NCBI GenBank assembly: GCA_005882315.1
Contig: VBAR01000001.1
Coordinates: 1,189,736 to 1,253,735 of the forward strand
Origin: Bacteroidota bacterium
GTDB lineage: Bacteria; Bacteroidota; Bacteroidia; Chitinophagales; Chitinophagaceae
Length of the DNA: 64,000 nt
Reading direction: 5' to 3'
How positions within the stretch are numbered: position 1 is the stretch's first letter; every line of letters begins with the position of its first letter. Below the pieces are notes generated by a model. That model had not been told where the DNA came from, searched no databases, and saw only the letters and a list, made by a program, of their open reading frames with translations. Shown here piece after piece: positions 24,424 through 33,356 of this stretch. The position numbers and the translations under genes were made by a program.

Positions 24424-25548
24424 TTATTCTTTAATGGCAACGGCTATTTTTGAATCCGCTGTTCCATAATATAAAAACCATTTATCCCTGAAATAAACAA
24501 GCCCTTCAACAAAACAAACTTCATTTACCTCACCTGTTTTTTCATATTCTTTATCAGGATAAATAAAATAGTTTTCTGTTCTGTCAATTAATTTAACGGG
24601 GTTTTCTTTATCAAACAATGCCTGGCCGGCCGCATAAGTAAATTTTGGTAATGCAGTATCATTAAAGTTAGCCGCATTACTCCCGTTATAAATTAAAAGG
24701 ATTCCTTCATCTTTCAATAATGCATAAGGCCCGGGTTCTACCAGCCGGCTGTCGAAATAACCCGGTCGTGGATGTAAAACAGAGATCAGTTTTTTGCTTT
24801 CAGTATTTTCCGATACTTCCCAATGGATCAGATCATCTGAACTCGCCATAAAAATATCTGTATCGCCAAAATACATCCAGTACTTGCCGCCAATTTTTGT
24901 TGCAATGATCTTATTCCCTTGTTGCTTTGCAACGATCGCCCCGGACTTTGACCATCCTTCCTTGTATTTTGCTGCATTCAGTACCAAACCGTGTTTACTC
25001 CATGTTCTTAAGTCCTTTGAGGAAGCAATCGCTAATCTTGCCGTTTTTCCATCATAGGCCGTATAGGTCATTATATAAGTTCCATCTTCGCTTTCAACAA
25101 TGCGAGGATCTTCCACGCCATCAAAACAAGTTTTACATAATGTGCCACCTACGGAATCTCTTTTGTGGTCCCATTCATATCGTTTCATTGAATCGCTGGC
25201 GGCATAAAAAACAGGTAAGGCTGCTTTTATAAAATGTAAACCATCAGCACTTGTGGCCATGCCTATTCGGGAGGTTCCATTCATATCCTGCGCACGGAAA
25301 AACAAAAACACGGTATCGTTTCTTACAACCGCTGCGGGGTTCAACACATTGCGTTCCTCCCATTTTACGTCCCTGTTCAGTAGCGGGCAATGAAAACTTA
25401 ATTCAGCAGAAGGTTTTAAAATAGGATTGATGCTGTCCGCTTTTACAAAACCGGTAAGGGTCCAGTCGTTTATATTTTTCTTTTCTGATCTGTTACTGCA
25501 TGATGTTATTAATGCTGAAGCAAGCAGGATCAAAGCAATTCGTTTCAT
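24424..25548 (-). CDS. Lipoprotein with GH43/GH130-like five-bladed propeller
   Basis: 374 residues. The lipobox ALITSC follows a short hydrophobic stretch, so the protein is probably lipid-anchored at residue 17. The mature part has repeated propeller strands with GVEDPRIVESEDGTYIMTYT, IASSKDLRTWSKHG, GGKYWMYFGDTDIFMASSDD and LIYNGSN, the pattern of GH43/GH130 glycosidases and mannoside phosphorylases. Asp in EDPRI is a likely catalytic-site residue. Substrate unknown, probably a surface-bound oligosaccharide. Confidence 0.72.
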   Translation of the reverse strand: MKRIALILLASALITSCSNRSEKKNINDWTLTGFVKADSINPILKPSAELSFHCPLLNRDVKWEERNVLNPAAVVRNDTVFLFFRAQDMNGTSRIGMATSADGLHFIKAALPVFYAASDSMKRYEWDHKRDSVGGTLCKTCFDGVEDPRIVESEDGTYIMTYTAYDGKTARLAIASSKDLRTWSKHGLVLNAAKYKEGWSKSGAIVAKQQGNKIIATKIGGKYWMYFGDTDIFMASSDDLIHWEVSENTESKKLISVLHPRPGYFDSRLVEPGPYALLKDEGILLIYNGSNAANFNDTALPKFTYAAGQALFDKENPVKLIDRTENYFIYPDKEYEKTGEVNEVCFVEGLVYFRDKWFLYYGTADSKIAVAIKE

Positions 25549-25585
25549 GCAATGAATTTACGGTATTGTAAACTCATCTGCCGTA

Positions 25586-26491
25586 TTATTGCTCATTCGA
25601 TTTTGTTATCGGCTCCTTTAAAAAATTATTTATTAATGACACTGTTGCCGCAATTAAAATTTTATCCTGCGGCGCAGTCATTTCACCGATATAATCTCCA
25701 TGTCCGCCAGGGATGATAGCAAGCCGTGAATTTGAAAGCAGGCGGTGCATTTCAGTAGCATGTTCTGGAGTTGTAACATCCCGGTCGCCTATGATAATAA
25801 ATGCCCGTGCTTTAATTGATCTCATTTGCTCTTCTGAAATATCGGGAAAGGATTGCATCCGTGCCACATCTCTCTCATACATCCGGTGAAGTGCATTTGT
25901 ATCATGATTTATTTTCAGGAATTCATCCTTGTAGGGTTGCGGCATTCCTTCAAATGTCGGCCTGGACATCATGTCCCAAAACCAACCAGGGGCGCCTGCC
26001 TTTTTATAGAAAGTAGATGCAACAATTATTTTGTTCGTCATTTCGGGATACCTGATAGCAAATTGAAGCGTAGTACTTGCACCATTACTGAAACCAAAAA
26101 TATTGGCTTTCTCAATGTTTAGTTGTTTTAAAAGTGCTGCAATATTATCTGCATCTTGCTGAAAGCTTAAAGCCCTGTCAATATCTGCTGTGTGTCCATG
26201 TGCCTGCATCTCTACCGCAATTACTTTGCTGGATTTTGCAAACTCCTCTATCACTCGTCCAAAAGTTGTCTGAAGGGTAGAACCACCGCCATGAATTAAA
26301 ACTAACGGGTTACCGGTTCCATGAATTTCATAGTACATTTTTAGTCCATTCACAGAAGCGTAGCCGCTTGTGTTGTTCTGTTTGGTTTCTTTACCTGTTG
26401 TCGTTTCAGAATTCATTCTATTATTGCCCGGATTATTACAACCTGAAATTATCAAAGCTGTGATAATTATAAAATAGTTTCTTTTAGCCAT
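25586..26491 (-). CDS. Lipoprotein alpha/beta hydrolase
   Basis: 301 residues. N-terminal MAKRNYFIIITALIISGC is a lipoprotein signal with Cys18. The hydrolase core has the oxyanion HGGGST motif (PLVLIHGGGSTL), nucleophile Ser in GFSNGAS, acid Asp in IIIGDRDVTTP and base His in PGGHGDYIG, a full catalytic triad. Substrate not predictable. It lies 37 nt upstream of the GH130-like lipoprotein gene on the same strand, so both may belong to one periplasmic or surface unit. Confidence 0.82.
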   Translation of the reverse strand: MAKRNYFIIITALIISGCNNPGNNRMNSETTTGKETKQNNTSGYASVNGLKMYYEIHGTGNPLVLIHGGGSTLQTTFGRVIEEFAKSSKVIAVEMQAHGHTADIDRALSFQQDADNIAALLKQLNIEKANIFGFSNGASTTLQFAIRYPEMTNKIIVASTFYKKAGAPGWFWDMMSRPTFEGMPQPYKDEFLKINHDTNALHRMYERDVARMQSFPDISEEQMRSIKARAFIIIGDRDVTTPEHATEMHRLLSNSRLAIIPGGHGDYIGEMTAPQDKILIAATVSLINNFLKEPITKSNEQ

Positions 26492-26598
26492 TCATGAAAA
26501 ATGTTTTGAACTGTTGTTGATATCCTTCTCTTAAAAAAGGATTGATCAAAAAAAGAATAATTATTCACCAGCCGTTTTATCTATTGCCTTTTTAATTT

Positions 26599-27609
26599 CT
26601 ACAACCCCGCCTTCTCACTTATCTCCAGCATTCTCTTAATTGGTTTCAGCGCAGCTAGTCTTAATTCTTCCTCCATCAGTATCTCCGGCGTTTCATATTC
26701 CATACAGAGATAAATTTTCTCAAGCGTATTTAACTTCATATGCGGGCAGTCGTTGCAGGCGCAGTTGTTATTTGGTGGGGCTGGTATAAATGTCTTTTGA
26801 GGGCTTGACTTCATCATCTGGTGGAGTATACCTGTTTCAGTCGCAACAATGTATTCCTGTGAATCATCTTTCTGTGTGTACTTCAACAACCCTGTTGTAC
26901 TTCCGATATAATCAGCAATTCTCAAGATTGGATCCTCGCATTCAGGGTGTGCTATTAGCTTTGCTTTTGGGTGTCTTTGCTTCAGTTTTGTTATTTTTTC
27001 CAGGCTGAATATTTCATGTACCATACAAGCTCCGTTCCATAGCAACATATCTCTTCCTGTCACTTTGTTGATGTAGGCGCCCAGGTTTTTATCCGGAGCA
27101 AAAATTATTTTCTGCTCTCTCGGAAAACTCTCAACAATAATTTTTGCATTACTGCTTGTGCAGATCACATCGCTTAATGCTTTGATTCCGGCACTGCAGT
27201 TGATATAACTTACGACCACATGATCAGGATGTTTTTCTTTGAATTTTTTAAAAAGTGGTGGTGGACAACTATCGCTTAGTGAACAACCGGCTTTCAAATC
27301 CGGGATCACAACTTTTTTTGTTGGGTTTAAAATTTTTGCTGTTTCCGCCATAAAATGCACGCCGGCGAAAACGATCATATCCGCTTTTGTTTTTTCTGCC
27401 TGTTGTGCAAGGCCCAGGCTATCGCCGATATAGTCGGCCACATCCTGAATGTCCGGTTCCTGGTAGTAGTGGGCCAGCAGGATGGCATTCTTTTCTCTTT
27501 TCAATCGCTCTATCTCGGCAAACAGATCCAGTGTAGGATCGATCTCAATATCGAGGAACCCTCTTTTCTCAACATTTTTTTCCGCGGCCACCAGTTCTCC
27601 TGTTTTCAT
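26599..27609 (-). CDS. nadA: Quinolinate synthase NadA
   Basis: Condenses iminoaspartate with dihydroxyacetone phosphate to quinolinate in NAD synthesis. The 336-residue length fits NadA. Motifs: [21 protein letters not shown], the [14 protein letters not shown] loop, VCTSSNAK, and the C-terminal [16 protein letters not shown]; its three conserved Cys would hold the [4Fe-4S] cluster. Start is the ATG at 27609. nadB and nadC are not in the window. The gene points away from the origin-like region at 27661-28034. Confidence 0.93.
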   Translation of the reverse strand: MKTGELVAAEKNVEKRGFLDIEIDPTLDLFAEIERLKREKNAILLAHYYQEPDIQDVADYIGDSLGLAQQAEKTKADMIVFAGVHFMAETAKILNPTKKVVIPDLKAGCSLSDSCPPPLFKKFKEKHPDHVVVSYINCSAGIKALSDVICTSSNAKIIVESFPREQKIIFAPDKNLGAYINKVTGRDMLLWNGACMVHEIFSLEKITKLKQRHPKAKLIAHPECEDPILRIADYIGSTTGLLKYTQKDDSQEYIVATETGILHQMMKSSPQKTFIPAPPNNNCACNDCPHMKLNTLEKIYLCMEYETPEILMEEELRLAALKPIKRMLEISEKAGL

Positions 27610-27660
27610 TTTTAATTTTTTTCAGGGTGCAATAATCCATCAACAAATTAAACTTTTCAA

Positions 27661-28034
27661 AAACATTTCTTAAATACTATAATAGTATTAATATAAATAC
27701 TTTTTAAAAAAGAGTTTATTATTATTACAGCTGTGGATTAGTGGATAACTCTTTTATTTCACCACACAAAGTTAAGAACTCACAGTAACTAACATCAAAC
27801 ACAAACTAATCCACACCATGAAACATAGTGCTGTAAAGAAAAGAGTTGATTATTCCACATAGTTGTGAATTAATAGTACAAATACTGTGATTATAGAAAA
27901 TGAAAAGAGCTCGTGTGGATAGAGGTCTGATAAATTGTAAAGAACCAGGTTAAGGACAGCAATTAGGAGTAAACTCACAATCTGGTATCAAACAGTTCTA
28001 TTTCATATTAACGTTCCATCGCGGTTTATTCACA
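27661..28034. other. Candidate replication origin (oriC): AT-rich block and DnaA-box-like cluster
   Basis: A gene-free stretch of about 560 bp lies between divergent nadA and the S46 peptidase gene. It opens with an almost pure A/T run (27671-27728), a possible unwinding element. DnaA-box-like 9-mers follow: TGTGGATTA at 27732, AGTGGATAA at 27740 (sharing one base), TAATCCACA at 27807, TGTGAATTA at 27864, TGTGGATAG at 27914, and a perfect TTATNCACA form, TTATTCACA, at 28026. Most differ from TTATCCACA by one base. In Bacteroidota the origin is often not beside dnaA, and dnaN here is 34 kb away. Function is inferred. Confidence 0.55.
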
Positions 28035-28175
28035 CAATGTGGTCCCTATTAACAGGCTGTTGTGGGGAAAAAGATGACTCTTTGATCTTTTTGAATCTTG
28101 TAATGCCGGGGATTGGGACGGTTAAACCTTAAAAATCCAGAATCATTTACATTTACCTACCCAAAAATGATAGCA

Positions 28176-30341
28176 ATGAAAAGACTCAGACATTTTTTAG
28201 CCGCCCTTTTCTTATTTATTATCACAATTGCCCGTGCCGACGAAGGTATGTGGCTTCCCCTCTTCCTGCAGCAGCTCAACGAAAAAGATATGAAGGCGAA
28301 GGGTATGAAAATATCAGCAAAGGATATATATAATATTAACAGTGGTAGTCTGAAAGATGCGATTGTAAGTTTTGGTGGCTTCTGTACCGGCGAAGTAATT
28401 TCAGCACAGGGTCTTGTACTTACTAATCATCATTGCGGATTTGATGCGATACAAAATCATTCAACACTTGATAATAATTATATCCGCGATGGGTTCTGGG
28501 CAAAATCAAATAATGAAGAAATTCCAAACCCTGGACTGTTTGTAACATTTATAGTACGAATAGAAGATATAAGTAAACAGGTATTGGCGGGTGTAGCTGG
28601 CACAATGAGTGAAAAAGAAAGACAGGCGCAGACGGAAAAAAATGTTGCTGAGCTGATAAAGACTGTAAAAAAAGAAAACTATCAGCAAATACTTGTCCGT
28701 CCTTTCTTCGAAGGAAACCAGTATTTCATGTTTATAACAGAACGTTATAATGATGTACGCCTGGTTGGGGCTCCACCATCTTCTATTGGAAATTTTGGAA
28801 AGGACACCGATAACTGGATGTGGCCTCGTCATACAGGAGATTTTTCAATGTTCCGTATTTATGCAGGCAAAGACAATAAGCCAGCAGATTATTCTCCGGA
28901 TAATGTTCCTTATGTTCCTAAAAAATCATTGAGCATTTCTTTAGATGGTGTTTCAGAAAATGATTTCACGATGGTCTTTGGTTTCCCGGGAAGGACAATG
29001 GAATACTTGCCCGCCATTGCCGTTGATCAAACGGTAAGAGTTGGCGATCCTGTGAAAATTGCCATCCGCGACAAAGCATTAAACGTTATTGATGGTTTTA
29101 TGCGGAAAGATGAACAGATAAAAATTCAGTATTCCGAAAAATATGCAAGAATTCAGAACTCATACAAAAAATGGCAGGGCGAAGTGTTGGGTCTTACACG
29201 TACAAATGCTGTGGCTAAAAAGAAAACCTATGAAGCAGAATTTCAAAAAAGAGTGAACGCTAATCCGCAAAGGAAACAACAATACGGTTCGCTGCTTAGT
29301 GATTTAGAAAAAGCATATGTCGAATTTGAGCAGTATGGAAAACACAGGGATTATTGGGCAGAGATCACCAGCCAGGTCGAAGTTTTTAACGTTGCCAACC
29401 AGCTAAATAATTTAATTACTATAAAAGAAAAAAATGGCGAGTCGGGACTTAATAATGCATTACCACAGACTATAGCAAGGCTTCAAGGAGTATATAACGA
29501 GTACAATTCAATAGTAGATAAAAAACAATTTGAAATATTGATGGAAATGTTTGCAAAGGATCAGGATGAAAAGTTTATTTCGCCTGCGCTGAAAGAAAAA
29601 GCAATGGCTGCCGGAGGCTACGCTAAACTGGCTGAACAATTATATTCCATTTCATCGCTGGATGAAGGCGAAAAAATAATGAGCGGACTAAACAACAATG
29701 CAACCTTTCTTTTAGAAGAACATAAAAAAGACCCTATCAATATTTTATTTAAAGAGCTAGCGGCTGTCTACGGAGAAAAAGTATCTGTGAGATTAAATGA
29801 ATTGCAGGCCGAGATAAACAAGCTGCAGCGGAGTTATATGCAGGCACAAATGGATGTATTTAAAGAAAAGAAATTTTATCCGGATGCCAACGGAACGCTG
29901 CGTGTCACTTACGGAAATGTAAAAGGATACAATGCAAGAGATGCCGTCACTTTTGATTATTACAGTTATCTGGATGGAATAATAGAAAAGTACAAACCTG
30001 GCGATTATGAATTTGATGTGCCCGATAAACTAAGACAACTGCAAAAAACAAAAGACTTTGGCCAATACGGCGTAAAAGGAAAGATGCCGGTTTGTTTTAT
30101 CGCCGCCAATCATACCACTGGCGGCAATAGTGGAAGCCCGGCACTGGATGCTTACGGAAATCTTGTTGGTCTCAACTTCGACCGGGTATGGGAAGGCACC
30201 ATGAGTGATATCAACTTCGACCCAACTATTTGCCGCAATATTATGGTGGACATTCGCTATGTGTTGTTTATTGTCGATAAATTCGCCGGAGCCCCACACC
30301 TGGTAAAAGAAATGAAGCTGGTTCACCCTAAAAAGAAGTAG
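28176..30341 (+). CDS. S46-family dipeptidyl-peptidase, DPP11-like
   Basis: Periplasmic serine exopeptidase releasing dipeptides. From the ATG at 28176 the product has 721 residues and begins with a clean signal peptide (MKRLRHFLAALFLFIITIARA); upstream in-frame ATGs at 28113 and 28167 give poorer N-termini. The S46 triad regions are visible: catalytic His in LTNHHCGFDAI and Ser in GGNSGSPALDAYG. The specificity position after the Ser is Arg (LNFDRVWEG); in Porphyromonas DPP11 an Arg there selects Asp/Glu at P1, whereas DPP7 has Gly. The acidic preference is an inference from that single residue. Confidence 0.88.
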   Translation: MKRLRHFLAALFLFIITIARADEGMWLPLFLQQLNEKDMKAKGMKISAKDIYNINSGSLKDAIVSFGGFCTGEVISAQGLVLTNHHCGFDAIQNHSTLDNNYIRDGFWAKSNNEEIPNPGLFVTFIVRIEDISKQVLAGVAGTMSEKERQAQTEKNVAELIKTVKKENYQQILVRPFFEGNQYFMFITERYNDVRLVGAPPSSIGNFGKDTDNWMWPRHTGDFSMFRIYAGKDNKPADYSPDNVPYVPKKSLSISLDGVSENDFTMVFGFPGRTMEYLPAIAVDQTVRVGDPVKIAIRDKALNVIDGFMRKDEQIKIQYSEKYARIQNSYKKWQGEVLGLTRTNAVAKKKTYEAEFQKRVNANPQRKQQYGSLLSDLEKAYVEFEQYGKHRDYWAEITSQVEVFNVANQLNNLITIKEKNGESGLNNALPQTIARLQGVYNEYNSIVDKKQFEILMEMFAKDQDEKFISPALKEKAMAAGGYAKLAEQLYSISSLDEGEKIMSGLNNNATFLLEEHKKDPINILFKELAAVYGEKVSVRLNELQAEINKLQRSYMQAQMDVFKEKKFYPDANGTLRVTYGNVKGYNARDAVTFDYYSYLDGIIEKYKPGDYEFDVPDKLRQLQKTKDFGQYGVKGKMPVCFIAANHTTGGNSGSPALDAYGNLVGLNFDRVWEGTMSDINFDPTICRNIMVDIRYVLFIVDKFAGAPHLVKEMKLVHPKKK

Positions 30342-30349
30342 AAGCGTTG

Positions 30350-30463
30350 GGGCTGTGAGCCGAAATCAAAGCCGGGCAACGATTCCGGCTATCCGCTGCA
30401 AGTCCGCCACGGCTAGTACACAATACAGATGTGGCGGAGCTTTCCGCTACTATTCGGCAGCCC
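30350..30463. repeat. Long imperfect palindrome between the S46 and foldase genes
   Basis: Outer arms GGGCTG-TGAG-CCGAA (30350-30364) and TTCGGCAGCCC (30453-30463) pair with a 4-base bulge. Inner TCCGCCAC (30403-30410) and GTGGCGGA (30431-30438) pair perfectly, and GCCGG/CCGGC forms a side stem. This is far more GC-rich than other intergenic DNA nearby. It may be a structured RNA segment or an intergenic repeat; no coding frame is convincing. Confidence 0.5.
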
Positions 30464-30587
30464 GTCACCGACAGAATAAAACCCGGCGAGAGGCCTCTGT
30501 TTTCCACAGTTTTTCCCCTATTTTTGCCACCCCTTAAAATCATAAATAATAAGGGAGAGTTTACCCTCTAAAAACCTATATAATTAT

Positions 30588-32738
30588 ATGTCTATTATTC
30601 AGACTATTCGTGACAAGTACGCAAAGTGGGCGGTGGTAGGAATAGCACTTGCCATTATTGGATTCCTTTTAATGGATGCTTCAGTGGGTCGCAGTCGAAT
30701 GTTCTCTGGCCTTGCCGGCGCAAGCGTTGGTACAGTAAACGGAAGGAAAATAAAACACAACGAATTCAGCAAACAAGTTGACGCTGCGCAAAGAAGTATT
30801 GAATCGCAGCAACCCGGTATAACCGCTGATGCAAAAACAGGACAAGCTGTTGATGCTGTTTGGAACCAGGAAATAAACAAGACAATTCTTGATGCTGAAT
30901 TGGAAAAGCTTGGAATATCTATTACAGAAAATGAAAGAGCAGATATGATTGCCGGGGAACATCCTCTGCAGGCTGCTCAACAATACCTCGGCCAACAGGG
31001 ACAACCCTACAATGGTGCACAGGCATTGCAAACGATCAACCAGGTTAAAAGAGGTAATAATGCAGAACAGAAAACACAGGTGATCGAGTTGTTGAATTAT
31101 TTTGATCGTGTTCGTCTCGAAGAAAAATTCAATTCGCTTTTTTCCAACTCTGCCAATGTACCACGCTGGATCATTGAAAGTGAAAATGCAGACGCAAGCC
31201 GCATTGCAAATGTTTCTTTTGTACAGGTAAGATATGTTGATTCAATTATGGGCCCGGATAGTGCAGTAAAAATTACTGATGACGAAGTAATGGCCTATGT
31301 GAACAAGCATAAAAAACAATTTAAACAAATTGAAAGCCGCAGCGTAAGCTATGTTGCCTTTTCCGCAGCGCCAAGTAAAGCAGATACATTGGCTGCAAGA
31401 GAAAAAGTTGCTTCGTTAACAGAAAAATTCAAAACTGCGGCTGATGCAAAAGTGTTTTTAGATGGGGAAGGTTCTGCGTTTCCTTATTCAAACAATTATG
31501 TTCGTGCAGCAGATATGCAGCAAGCGAATAAAGACACACTGTTAAAAATTCCGGTAGGCGATGTTTACGGTCCTTATCTCGACAATGCACATTTTGTTAC
31601 TGCAAAAATGATTGAAAGCAGAATGATTCCAGATTCTGTAACGGTTCGTCACATATTAGTGAAAACAGCAGACCTGGACCCACAAACCCGAACATTTACA
31701 CAAACAAGAGATACCGCCGAAGCAAGAAAGTTTTTGAATGATAGCATCATTGGTTTAATAAACCAGGGCATTTCATTTGATTCGGTTAATAGAAAATATA
31801 ATGATGACCAGGGACGTAAAGACAGCGGTGGCGTTTATAAAAATGTGAAGTGGAATGTTATGGTCGCCAATTTCAATGATTACATATTTACAAATGCTCC
31901 CGGCTCTAAAGGTGTAGTTTATACAGAATTCGGATTTCACTATATAGAAGTGTTAAAGCATTTTGGCGCAGCCGATAACCGCATTGTTAAGCTTGCTTTT
32001 CTTTCAAGAGAAATTGAAACAAGTCCAGAAACAGAAACAGAAGTATCTGGTAAGGCGAATGCATTTGCCGGAAAGGCCCGCGACCTAAAGTCGTTTGATG
32101 ATGTATTTGAAAAAGAACTAAAACCACAAGGATTGGCTAAAGGCATTATGCCCAATATCCTGCCCAGCGCATATAGCTTCGGCAATCTTGGCGAATCAAG
32201 AACACTGGTTAAAAAGATCTACGAAGCAAAACAAGGCGAAGTGCTACAACCCGAAAAAGTAGGAATGGATTATATCGTAGTAGCAGTAACCGAAGTACAG
32301 AACGAAGGCACACAAAATGCTGCAACAGCGAGAATGAATGTTATACCTGCATTGCGCAATAAAAAGAAGGCTGAGATCATCAGGAAAAAAATCGGAACAA
32401 TAACAACACTTGAAGCGGCAGCAGCAGTACTTGGTAAAACAGTTCAGACTGTTGACAGCATAAGTTCATCAAACCCAAGAGCATTGGCTGGCGAACAAAA
32501 ATTACTAGGCGCTGCATTCAACCCTGCTAATAAAGGCAAGGTTGTACCCGAAATGATTGAAGGGGCGCAAGGTGTTTATCTTTTACAAGTACACAGCACG
32601 GGAACGGCGCCATTGGCTACAGCCAATGTAACCGAGCAAAGGGCCAATATCATAAACTCAAGAAAATTCACATCCCGCACCCTTCAGGCCTTGCGTGAAG
32701 GAGCTAGTATCAAGGATAAACGAAAGGATTATTATTAA
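30588..32738 (+). CDS. PpiD/SurA-type periplasmic peptidyl-prolyl isomerase
   Basis: 716 residues anchored by one N-terminal helix (WAVVGIALAIIGFLLMDAS, about 14-32), with the bulk in the periplasm, as in PpiD. A SurA_N-like helical domain follows (NGRKIKHNEFSKQVDAAQ). A parvulin domain starts near residue 345 (VRHILVKTADLD ... GGVYKNVKWN ... FGFHYIEVLK). It should assist folding of exported and outer-membrane proteins. Ends just before a strong terminator. Confidence 0.88.
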   Translation: MSIIQTIRDKYAKWAVVGIALAIIGFLLMDASVGRSRMFSGLAGASVGTVNGRKIKHNEFSKQVDAAQRSIESQQPGITADAKTGQAVDAVWNQEINKTILDAELEKLGISITENERADMIAGEHPLQAAQQYLGQQGQPYNGAQALQTINQVKRGNNAEQKTQVIELLNYFDRVRLEEKFNSLFSNSANVPRWIIESENADASRIANVSFVQVRYVDSIMGPDSAVKITDDEVMAYVNKHKKQFKQIESRSVSYVAFSAAPSKADTLAAREKVASLTEKFKTAADAKVFLDGEGSAFPYSNNYVRAADMQQANKDTLLKIPVGDVYGPYLDNAHFVTAKMIESRMIPDSVTVRHILVKTADLDPQTRTFTQTRDTAEARKFLNDSIIGLINQGISFDSVNRKYNDDQGRKDSGGVYKNVKWNVMVANFNDYIFTNAPGSKGVVYTEFGFHYIEVLKHFGAADNRIVKLAFLSREIETSPETETEVSGKANAFAGKARDLKSFDDVFEKELKPQGLAKGIMPNILPSAYSFGNLGESRTLVKKIYEAKQGEVLQPEKVGMDYIVVAVTEVQNEGTQNAATARMNVIPALRNKKKAEIIRKKIGTITTLEAAAAVLGKTVQTVDSISSSNPRALAGEQKLLGAAFNPANKGKVVPEMIEGAQGVYLLQVHSTGTAPLATANVTEQRANIINSRKFTSRTLQALREGASIKDKRKDYY

Positions 32739-32760
32739 AAGCTTAAGAAAACTCATACAA

Positions 32761-32792
32761 ACCGTCCCGCATTGCGGGACGGTTTTCTTTTA
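32761..32792 (+). terminator. Rho-independent terminator after the PpiD-like gene
   Basis: ACCGTCCCGC and GCGGGACGGT are perfect 10-bp arms around ATT (32761-32783), followed by TTTCTTTTA. It lies 22 nt past the foldase stop and shows that an apparent longer reading frame starting at 32695 is not the true start of the next gene. Confidence 0.85.
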
Positions 32793-32838
32793 CCCATTTC
32801 GCAAGAATGACCAACCGGAAAAAACTAATTTTGTAGAT

Positions 32839-33345
32839 ATGAGCGATGCGATAGTAAATAAAGTGGCTGACAGCGGATTAATAACTCTTGACCTGGAAAA
32901 CTATTTCCCTAAAGGCGAGGTAGCGGTGTTTGATATGAAAGATTACCTTTTTATGGGAATGATCTTGAAAGAAAAAGAATTCCGGGAGTCACTGAAGAAT
33001 CTTGACTGGGAAAAATTTAGAAATAAATATGTTGCTATCACTTGCAGCGCCGATGCTGTTATTCCCGTTTGGGCTTATATGCTGGTGGCATCTGGCCTAA
33101 CAGGCATTGCAAAAGATTTTGTAATGGGGGATGAAAAAGAATTGCATCGCATATTGTTTTTAAAAAACCTTGCAGCAATTGACACAAACGAATATGCTGA
33201 TAAGAGAATGGTGATAAAAGGTTGCGGTGAAACACCGATCGGTGAATTTGCTTATGCAGAAATAACAAAGCTATTAAAGCCCGTTGCGAAAAGCATCATG
33301 TACGGCGAGCCATGTAGCACTGTTCCTGTTTACAAGAAAAAATAA
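32839..33345 (+). CDS. DUF2480-family protein
   Basis: 168 residues from the ATG at 32839 (MSDAIVNKVADSGLITLDLE). An upstream in-frame ATG at 32695 is rejected because it lies inside the foldase gene and its frame crosses the terminator. The conserved blocks YVAITCSADAVIPVWAYMLV, MVIKGCGETPIGEFAYAEI and KSIMYGEPCSTVPVYKKK match the Bacteroidota family DUF2480 as I recall it. Cytoplasmic, function unknown; the invariant Cys residues in those blocks could be functional. Convergent with corA. Confidence 0.87.
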   Translation: MSDAIVNKVADSGLITLDLENYFPKGEVAVFDMKDYLFMGMILKEKEFRESLKNLDWEKFRNKYVAITCSADAVIPVWAYMLVASGLTGIAKDFVMGDEKELHRILFLKNLAAIDTNEYADKRMVIKGCGETPIGEFAYAEITKLLKPVAKSIMYGEPCSTVPVYKKK

Positions 33346-33356
33346 ATTTATAGAAA

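Noticed and set aside
32695-32838. In-frame upstream extension of the DUF2480 gene
   Set aside because: It lies inside the foldase gene and runs through a strong terminator hairpin; the DUF2480 family begins at the ATG at 32839.
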